From: JALZDI01 sp036259355
Lineage (GTDB): Bacteria; Actinomycetota; Actinomycetes; Propionibacteriales; Nocardioidaceae
DNA: 19,360 nt
Direction: 5' to 3'
Assembly: GCA_036259355.1 (NCBI GenBank)
Contig: DATABY010000147.1
Span: forward strand, 1 to 19,360
The notes below the pieces were generated by a model that was given only the letters and a program-made list of their open reading frames with translations, made no database searches and was not told the DNA's origin. Both the position numbers and the translations under genes were made by a program. Shown here one piece after another: positions 14,951 through 19,360 of this stretch; the stretch's first letter is position 1, and each line of letters begins with the position of its first letter.

Positions 14951-15253
14951 GCTTGGTGTGCCCTCGTACCCACGAACGCGCGGGGCCGGTGCGCCGAGCC
15001 GTCGGCCGCATGGACCAAGTGACCGCTCTGCTCCTCGCCGGCCGTCGGGCAGCACCTCCGGAACGGGACGAAGCGGGCTTTCGTCGTACCCCCCGATCGG
15101 GCTACTCCGCTGATGGCCCATACGGGTCATCGCGGAGTGGTTCTTTTTACCTAGACGTGGGTTGAACCGCTGGCCGCCGGGGTAGATGCCCGTCCGTTCA
15201 GGTCCCGTCTTGGGGCCACAGGGGTGGGTTCTCGGGGGGAAGCGAGATCCAGC
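14951..15253 (+). other. Hairpin-rich non-coding gap before the subtilase gene
   Basis: No credible gene is seen in this stretch. It holds GACGAA/TTCGTC (15067-15085), the palindrome CCCGATCGGG (15092-15101) and then a strong terminator (15104-15148), followed by about 105 bases of leader before ATG 15254. This order suits either a short independent RNA that ends at 15148 or an attenuated leader of the protease gene. I recognise no known riboswitch class. Confidence 0.4.
15104..15148 (+). terminator. Intrinsic terminator or attenuator upstream of the subtilase
   Basis: ACTCCGC-T-GATGGCCC pairs with GGGTCATCGCGGAGT across the loop ATAC (one bulge, one G-U pair). It is followed by TTCTTTTTA, the strongest U-tract in the window. 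It lies 106 bases before the protease start. Confidence 0.75.
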
Positions 15254-16513
15254 ATGAACATTTCGGGCCCACTGGCCGCCGCGTTTGCCGTGACGCTCAC
15301 CGTGTCTGGCACGGTCACCGCCCAGGCGGGGGAGAGCCACACCGACATGGTCGGAGACGGCGCCCCGACCTCGCGCACGAGCGAGTACGTCGTCGTCCTC
15401 GATGACACGGCGCGCGTCACCAGCTCGCTCACCAAGGCCGAGCACGCCTACGGCGCCTCGGTCGACAACGTCTACCGCTCCGCGATCAAGGGGTACTCCG
15501 CACGGATGACGCCGAGCGAGGCGGCGGCACTGGCGCAGGCACCCGGAGTCGACGCGGTGGAGCCGAACGTCAGGTTCGAGATCGCCGGCCAGTCGCTACC
15601 GACCGGCATCAACCGGACCAACGCCGATCGCAGTCCCCGAGCAGGGATCGACCGCCGCGACCAGCGGGTCAACGTCGACGTCGCCGTCATCGACACCGGC
15701 GTCGACGTGGACCATCCGGACCTGAACGTCTACAGGCGCGGCGGGAAGAACTGCTCGGCGTTCGCGCGGGGCAAGAACGACCAGCACGGCCACGGCACCC
15801 ACGTGGCGGGCACCATCGGCGCCCTCGACAACGGGCGCGGCGTGGTGGGGATGGCCCCGGGCGCGCGGATCTGGCCGGTGCGGGTCTTCGACCGCAGCGG
15901 CGCGGGCAGCCTGGCCGAGGTGATCTGCGGCGTGGACTACGTCACCGCCCACGCGAAGCAGATCGAGGTCGCGAACATGAGCCTGAGCAGCCTCGGCGGC
16001 AGCGACGACGGCGCGTGCGGCCGGGTGTCCGGTGACCCGTTGCACAAGGCGGTATGTGCCTCGGTGGCGAGGGGCGTCACCTACGTCGTCGCCGCCGGCA
16101 ACACCGCGCGGGACGCGGCGCTGTCGACCCCGTCGGCGTACGACGAGGTCATCACGGTGAGCGCGCTGGCCGACTTCAACGGCCGGCCGGGCGGCGGGGC
16201 CCGCTCCACCTGCCGCGCGGATCGCGACGACACCTTCGCGGACTTCTCCAACTACGGAGCCGACGTCGACCTGGTCGCACCCGGCGTGTGTGTGCGGTCC
16301 ACCTGGGTTGGTGGCCGCTACAGCACCATCTCCGGCACGTCCATGGCCAGTCCGCACGTCGCCGGTGGTGCGGCGCTGTTCATGTCCAGGCACCCTGCCG
16401 CCAAGCCTGCGGCCGTCCGCTCCGCCCTGATCCGGGCCGGCAGCATGCGTTGGAAGTACGCCGACGACCGGGACGGGCGGCACGAACGGCTCCTCGACGT
16501 GTCCGGGTTCTGA
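15254..16513 (+). CDS. Secreted subtilisin-family serine protease (S8) with I9-type propeptide
   Basis: The 419-residue extracellular protease has a hydrophobic signal segment (GPLAAAFAVTLTVSGTVTAQA). An inhibitor-like propeptide follows (about residues 45-115, EYVVVLDDTA through VDAVEPNVRFEI), then the peptidase domain. The triad is Asp147 in VIDTGVD, His180 in HGTHVAGT and Ser363 in GTSMASPHVAGG, with oxyanion Asn283 in AAGNTA. Cysteines in NCSAF, VICGV, GACGRV, AVCASV, STCRAD and GVCVRS suggest disulfides. The start is uncertain: ATG 15254 leaves the signal without any basic residue, while GTG 15224 adds MGSRGEARSS and two arginines but has only a weak ribosome site. It probably acts as a general secreted protease. 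Confidence 0.92.
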   Translation: MNISGPLAAAFAVTLTVSGTVTAQAGESHTDMVGDGAPTSRTSEYVVVLDDTARVTSSLTKAEHAYGASVDNVYRSAIKGYSARMTPSEAAALAQAPGVDAVEPNVRFEIAGQSLPTGINRTNADRSPRAGIDRRDQRVNVDVAVIDTGVDVDHPDLNVYRRGGKNCSAFARGKNDQHGHGTHVAGTIGALDNGRGVVGMAPGARIWPVRVFDRSGAGSLAEVICGVDYVTAHAKQIEVANMSLSSLGGSDDGACGRVSGDPLHKAVCASVARGVTYVVAAGNTARDAALSTPSAYDEVITVSALADFNGRPGGGARSTCRADRDDTFADFSNYGADVDLVAPGVCVRSTWVGGRYSTISGTSMASPHVAGGAALFMSRHPAAKPAAVRSALIRAGSMRWKYADDRDGRHERLLDVSGF

Positions 16514-16576
16514 GTCCCCCAGCGGACTCAGATGCGGCCGGTCGATGCCCCATGGCCACCCTGCCGCAGAGCGGGC

Positions 16577-16592
16577 GGCCCCTTCAGGGGCC
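16577..16592. terminator. Hairpin between convergent genes
   Basis: GGCCCC-TTCA-GGGGCC is a perfect six-pair stem in the 132-base gap between the convergent protease and anti-sigma-type genes. It could serve both strands, but neither side has a real T-tract. Confidence 0.3.
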
Positions 16593-16645
16593 AAGGTCCC
16601 GCGGCGCGCCACCGTTGGACTCGCTCAACGCCCAGACCCACGCGG

Positions 16646-17428
16646 TCACCGAGAGCGACGTGGGCTACCGGACGTCGCCAGCGCGTCGGCGCCGTCCAGC
16701 ACCGCCCAGACCGTCTTGCCCCGGGCCGGTGCCGGGATCACGCCCCAGCTACGCGCAAACGCCTGCACCAGCTGCAGGCCGCGACCGTCGAGCGTGTGCT
16801 GGGTCGCCTCACCCGGTCGTGCACTGGGCCGTCCGCCTCCGCGGTCGCGTACGGCGACCCGCACCCTGCCCTCGGCCATGCTCAACCGCAGGTCCATGAC
16901 GGTGACGGCGTGCAGGATCGAGTTCGTCACGAGCTCGCTGACCACCAGGCACGCGGCCGAGCTCAGCGAGGCCATGCCCCAATCGTCGAGCGTGCGCACG
17001 ACGAAGTCGCGGGCCTGACGCGGCGCGGTCGCCTGTGGCGACAGCTGCAGCGTCGACCGCCGTAGCCGTGGGAGCCGGTCGTGCGCCTCCGCCGGGCCGA
17101 TCTCGGAGCCGGCCTGGACGAACAGTCGCTCGGCGCGCAGAGCAGCGGACTCCAGCGCGGAGCGTACGGCGGCGTCCGGCGCTGTGACGACCACGACCGT
17201 GCCGGGCCAGTCGGCGAGGTAGGAGACCGCAGGAGCGAACATGTCGGCGACCGCAGCGCCGGCCGCGGCCATCCCGGTCAGGTCGCACAGGACCACACGC
17301 GGCTCGTCGGCGAGCACGTCCATGAGCTGGCTGGTCACGTCCGAAGGAAGCCGACCTCGACCCGTCAGGGTGACGACACCCGATGGCCGGGTGTCCCCCC
17401 GTCCTGTTGAGTCGCCCAGATCGTCCAT
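16646..17428 (-). CDS. Anti-sigma-type regulator: degenerate STAS domain plus HATPase
   Basis: The 260-residue protein joins two modules of the SpoIIAA/SpoIIAB type. Residues about 15-110 look like a STAS domain (GVVTLTGRGRL, VVLCDLTGMAAAG), but where antagonists carry the phosphorylated Ser (DSSG) it has Ala-Ala-Ala-Gly. Residues about 125-250 are a GHKL ATPase with the N box SELVTNSILHA, the G1 motif RDRGGG and the G2 motif GRGLQLVQAF. Such ATPases bind a sigma factor or phosphorylate an antagonist; no sigma factor or antagonist gene is adjacent. ATG 17428 follows GAGAGG, though closely; GTG 17449 is the alternative and adds seven residues. A TAAAGT hexamer (17515-17510) is a likely -10. 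It diverges from the beta-propeller gene. Confidence 0.8.
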   Translation of the reverse strand: MDDLGDSTGRGDTRPSGVVTLTGRGRLPSDVTSQLMDVLADEPRVVLCDLTGMAAAGAAVADMFAPAVSYLADWPGTVVVVTAPDAAVRSALESAALRAERLFVQAGSEIGPAEAHDRLPRLRRSTLQLSPQATAPRQARDFVVRTLDDWGMASLSSAACLVVSELVTNSILHAVTVMDLRLSMAEGRVRVAVRDRGGGRPSARPGEATQHTLDGRGLQLVQAFARSWGVIPAPARGKTVWAVLDGADALATSGSPRRSR

Positions 17429-17509
17429 GTGCCTCTCGTCGGCAGCCACCTCGCGCCGTCCCCCGGTCTGCGGCGCGCCGGTCGTCTGGCAGGCGGCACC
17501 GTGCCTTCA

Positions 17510-17515
17510 ACTTTA
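17510..17515 (-). promoter_or_regulatory. Candidate -10 of the anti-sigma-type gene
   Basis: TAAAGT on the minus strand (17515 to 17510), within TCTAAAGTTGAA, fits TANNNT in an otherwise GC-rich stretch, and would give a leader of about 75 bases. No convincing -35 is seen. Confidence 0.35.
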
Positions 17516-17550
17516 GACGAGGCGAGCAGGTCGTCGGTAGGACGTAACAG

Positions 17551-17571
17551 CCGAAACACCAACTATTTCGG
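17551..17571. promoter_or_regulatory. Inverted repeat in the divergent promoter region
   Basis: CCGAAA-CACCAACTA-TTTCGG has perfect six-base arms with an A/T-rich nine-base centre. It lies between the anti-sigma-type gene and the beta-propeller gene, 36 bases upstream of the candidate -10 of the former. It may be an operator for either gene. Confidence 0.35.
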
Positions 17572-17687
17572 TAACCCGGCGAAGCGACGTGGCCGGGCGG
17601 CCGTGACGTGAAGCCGCTCGTCATCGTTACGCAGTCACAGCCCCCAGGACGGGGCTTGCTCCTGCACGTGGCACGGAAGGCGGACGT

Positions 17688-18944
17688 ATGACGACGAGGA
17701 AGGGCATCGCGACGCTCGTCGGCGCAGTGCTGCTGGCGGTGGCGGCAGCGGCGCCGGTGAGCACCTCCGCTGCGGCCGACCAGGCGGCGAGCGACGTACG
17801 CGAGGTGCTGTTCGTCGGCAACAACTGGGACGGCACCGTCACCGTGGTGTCGCCTCGCCCCGGCTTCGGCAAGCTCGGCCGGATCAACGTGATCCCCGAC
17901 ATCGACCAGCGCATGCAGGAGATCTACACCGACCCCGTGCGCCTCGGCTACTACCTCGGGATCCGCGCCCTGGTGGGGGAGGGCAACGACCAGTACGTCG
18001 ACGACATGTACACGACCCGCAACGGGCGGCTGCTGGTCGTGTCCCGGCCCAGCCTGGCCGACGTCGTCGGCATCCGGATCAGCACGGGCAAGCTGGTGTG
18101 GCGGTTCCAGGTGGACGGGCAGCGAGCCGACCACATGGCGATCTCGCCCGACGGCAGCAGGGTCGCGGTGTCGGCCTCCACGGGCAACGTCGTGCACATC
18201 CTCGACATCCGCACCGGCCAGGAGGTCGGGAGGTTCTCCTCCGGGGACTCACCGCACGAGAACGTCTACTCCCGCGACGGCGAGCGCATCTTCCACGCCA
18301 GCATCGGCCTGGTCTACACACCGGCCGACCGGCCCGCTCTGGACAGCACCAAGGGCGAACGCTACTTCCAGATCGTCGACGCCGACACCAACAAGGTGCT
18401 CAGGCGCATCGACATGGGCCGGAAGCTGGACCAGGCGGGCTATCCCGACATGAGCTCCGCCGTCCGCCCGATGACGTTCTCGCCGAACGAACGGTTCGTC
18501 TACTTCCAGGTCTCGTTCTTCCACGGCTTCGTCGAGTACGACCTGAGGCGCCACCGGGTACGCCGGGTCGTGCCGCTGCCGATCGCCGACCATGTCGAGG
18601 ACATGCCGCGCGAGCAGTACCTCCTCGACTCCGCGCACCACGGCATCGCGATGAACCCGCAGGGCACCAGGCTCTGCGTGGCGGGCACGATGTCGGACTA
18701 CGCCACGATCGTGAGCCGGCGCAGCCTCCGCCACGCCCGGCTGGTGCGTGGCGGCGAGAAGCCGTACTGGGCCACACCGAGCCGCGACGGCCGCTACTGC
18801 TTCGTCTCCTGGAGCGGCACCGACGCGATCTCCGCTATCTCCTACGAGACCGGGCGACAGGTGGCCCGGGTGCGCGTCGGCGACCATCCGCAGCGGATGC
18901 GACTCGGCTTCGTACGCCGGAGCTGGCTCCAGGGTGGAAGGTGA
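17688..18944 (+). CDS. Secreted beta-propeller protein (YncE/YVTN-like)
   Basis: The 418-residue protein starts with a Sec signal: a basic n-region (MTTRKG), a hydrophobic core (LVGAVLLAVAAAAP) and cleavage probably near TSAAADQA. The rest is made of propeller blades with YVTN/WD40-like turns: VLFVGNNWDGTVTVV, HMAISPDGSRVAVS, VHILDIRTGQEVG, TFSPNERFVYFQ, IAMNPQGTRLCVAG, ATPSRDGRYCFVSW and ISYETGRQVARVRVG. There is no catalytic motif, CxxCH haem site or lipobox, so it is probably an extracellular binding or scaffold protein. ATG 17688 follows GGAAGG at good spacing. The last codons (about RRSWLQGGR) run into the end of the antisense P450 remnant, so the natural C-terminus may differ. Confidence 0.82.
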   Translation: MTTRKGIATLVGAVLLAVAAAAPVSTSAAADQAASDVREVLFVGNNWDGTVTVVSPRPGFGKLGRINVIPDIDQRMQEIYTDPVRLGYYLGIRALVGEGNDQYVDDMYTTRNGRLLVVSRPSLADVVGIRISTGKLVWRFQVDGQRADHMAISPDGSRVAVSASTGNVVHILDIRTGQEVGRFSSGDSPHENVYSRDGERIFHASIGLVYTPADRPALDSTKGERYFQIVDADTNKVLRRIDMGRKLDQAGYPDMSSAVRPMTFSPNERFVYFQVSFFHGFVEYDLRRHRVRRVVPLPIADHVEDMPREQYLLDSAHHGIAMNPQGTRLCVAGTMSDYATIVSRRSLRHARLVRGGEKPYWATPSRDGRYCFVSWSGTDAISAISYETGRQVARVRVGDHPQRMRLGFVRRSWLQGGR

Positions 18945-19144
18945 GGCCCTGCGCCGAGGAGAACACCTCCGGGCGCCGGACGGCGTCCCACACGTCCTCG
19001 AACCGTGACAGGGCCCAGAACCGGGGCTCGTCGTGCCGGTGCACCGGATCGAGGTCGCGCAGCCGCCGGTAGGCGGCGGTAGGAGTCGGCGAGGAACTCG
19101 GCGTCCAGCGGGTCGTAGCCCGCCTGTGTTCCGGGCAGTGACAT
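18930..19144 (-). pseudogene. Cytochrome P450 remnant, frameshifted and truncated
   Basis: ATG 19144, behind GGAG at good spacing, opens MSLPGTQAGYDPLDAEFLAD, the usual start of an actinobacterial P450. After D-S-Y the family expects A-A-Y-R-R-L-R-D-L-D-P. That sequence is present, but in the next frame, where it continues as DPVHRHDEPRFWALSRFEDV and RRPEVFSSAQGLTFHPG. One extra base at 19078/19079 accounts for the shift. Similarity stops near 18930, where the convergent propeller gene ends, so only about 72 of roughly 400 codons remain. The I-helix, ExxR and haem-cysteine regions are absent. It cannot encode an active enzyme. Confidence 0.75.
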
Positions 19145-19312
19145 CGGTTCTCCGTTCTGCTGCCCACCGACGTTGGTGACGGCACGATTCGGTGTCGATT
19201 CCGCATCGTGGCGGTACCACCCCTAGTCCAGAGTGACGGGTGTGGCCTAGTGTGACCGTCCCGGCGCTGCGGGGGGAGCGCACCCGTCGGACGTCTTCTC
19301 GGGAGCATCGAC

Positions 19313-19360
19313 GTGTTGCTGAAGTCCCCCACCGTCGTCGCGGTCGCGAGCCTCGCGACC
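19313..19360 (+). CDS. Partial CDS, start of a probable exported protein
   Basis: GTG 19313 follows GGAG with seven-base spacing, and the frame stays open for 16 codons to the window edge (MLLKSPTVVAVASLAT). One lysine followed by a hydrophobic run looks like the start of a signal peptide. A TAGTGT hexamer at 19248-19253 could be its -10 element. The product cannot be named. Confidence 0.5.
   Translation, partial: MLLKSPTVVAVASLAT

Noticed and set aside
15156..15181. Partial resemblance (CGTGGGTT-N-AA) to the 3' part of tRNA-Ser, as a possible attachment site of an integrated element
   Set aside because: Only about 10 of 11 bases agree and the match then ends. No integrase or other mobility gene lies between 13,056 and this point, so it is probably chance.
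19062..19081. 10-base near-duplication (TACCGCCGCC/TACCGGCGGC on the minus strand) as cause of the P450 frameshift
   Set aside because: A single extra base at 19078/19079 restores the family sequence D-S-Y-A-A-Y-R-R-L better than removal of ten bases.
1..19360. CRISPR arrays, insertion sequences, phage genes or known defence modules
   Set aside because: No regularly spaced repeats, transposase, integrase or nuclease-type ORFs were seen on either strand.

Overview
The window is chromosomal DNA from a high-GC Gram-positive bacterium (Actinomycetota). The evidence is strong G/C bias at third codon positions on both strands, a MenB of the actinobacterial/mycobacterial type, a three-gene pntAA-pntAB-pntB transhydrogenase, and the pairing of tadA with the actinobacterial 'tRNA adenosine deaminase-associated' gene. 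A Nocardioides-like member of the Propionibacteriales would fit, but the sequence alone does not fix the genus. Most of the window (1-13,060) looks like ordinary core genome. The part after the tRNA-Ser gene (13,060-19,360) is looser and carries secreted or regulatory genes and one decayed gene.

Layout. 1-85 (-): start of a possible unidentified gene. 92-1345 (-): type II NADH dehydrogenase. 1495-2919 (+): ThrE-like threonine/serine exporter. 2983-3705 (+): ACT-domain protein, overlapping tail to tail with an SDR oxidoreductase (3585-4562, -). 4654-5577 (+): menB. 5645-7609 (+): S9 prolyl-oligopeptidase-type peptidase. 7572-7890 (-): a small two-gene unit of a Cro/C1-type regulator and a 45-residue one-helix membrane protein, with inverted-repeat operators in its promoter region. 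8035-10902 (+): pntAA-pntAB-pntB. 11005-11139 (+): 44-residue one-helix membrane protein. 11224-11865 (-): upp. 11960-12940 (+): TadA-associated gene and tadA. 12972-13056 (+): tRNA-Ser(CGA) followed by a strong terminator. 13286-14905 (+): Tat-exported multicopper oxidase. 15254-16513 (+): secreted subtilisin-family protease. 16646-17428 (-): degenerate STAS plus HATPase anti-sigma-type protein. 17688-18944 (+): secreted beta-propeller. 18930-19144 (-): remnant of a cytochrome P450 gene with a frameshift and no 3' part. 19313-19360 (+): start of a probable exported protein.

How the genes relate. Ndh (menaquinone-reducing NADH oxidation), MenB (menaquinone synthesis) and Pnt (proton-driven NADPH formation) all serve redox and energy metabolism, although they are separate transcription units. 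TadA makes inosine at the tRNA wobble position, and its upstream partner overlaps no stop: the two are joined as TAG-GTG. Several genes (SDR, menB, the S9 peptidase, pntAA, upp and perhaps the ACT gene) have a -10-like hexamer only 6-8 bases before the start codon and no Shine-Dalgarno sequence, which points to leaderless mRNAs. No CRISPR array, insertion sequence, phage gene or recognised defence system is visible. The least explained parts are the small regulator/membrane-protein pair with its operators, the hairpin-rich 348-base gap before the protease gene, and the long convergent ACT/SDR overlap.
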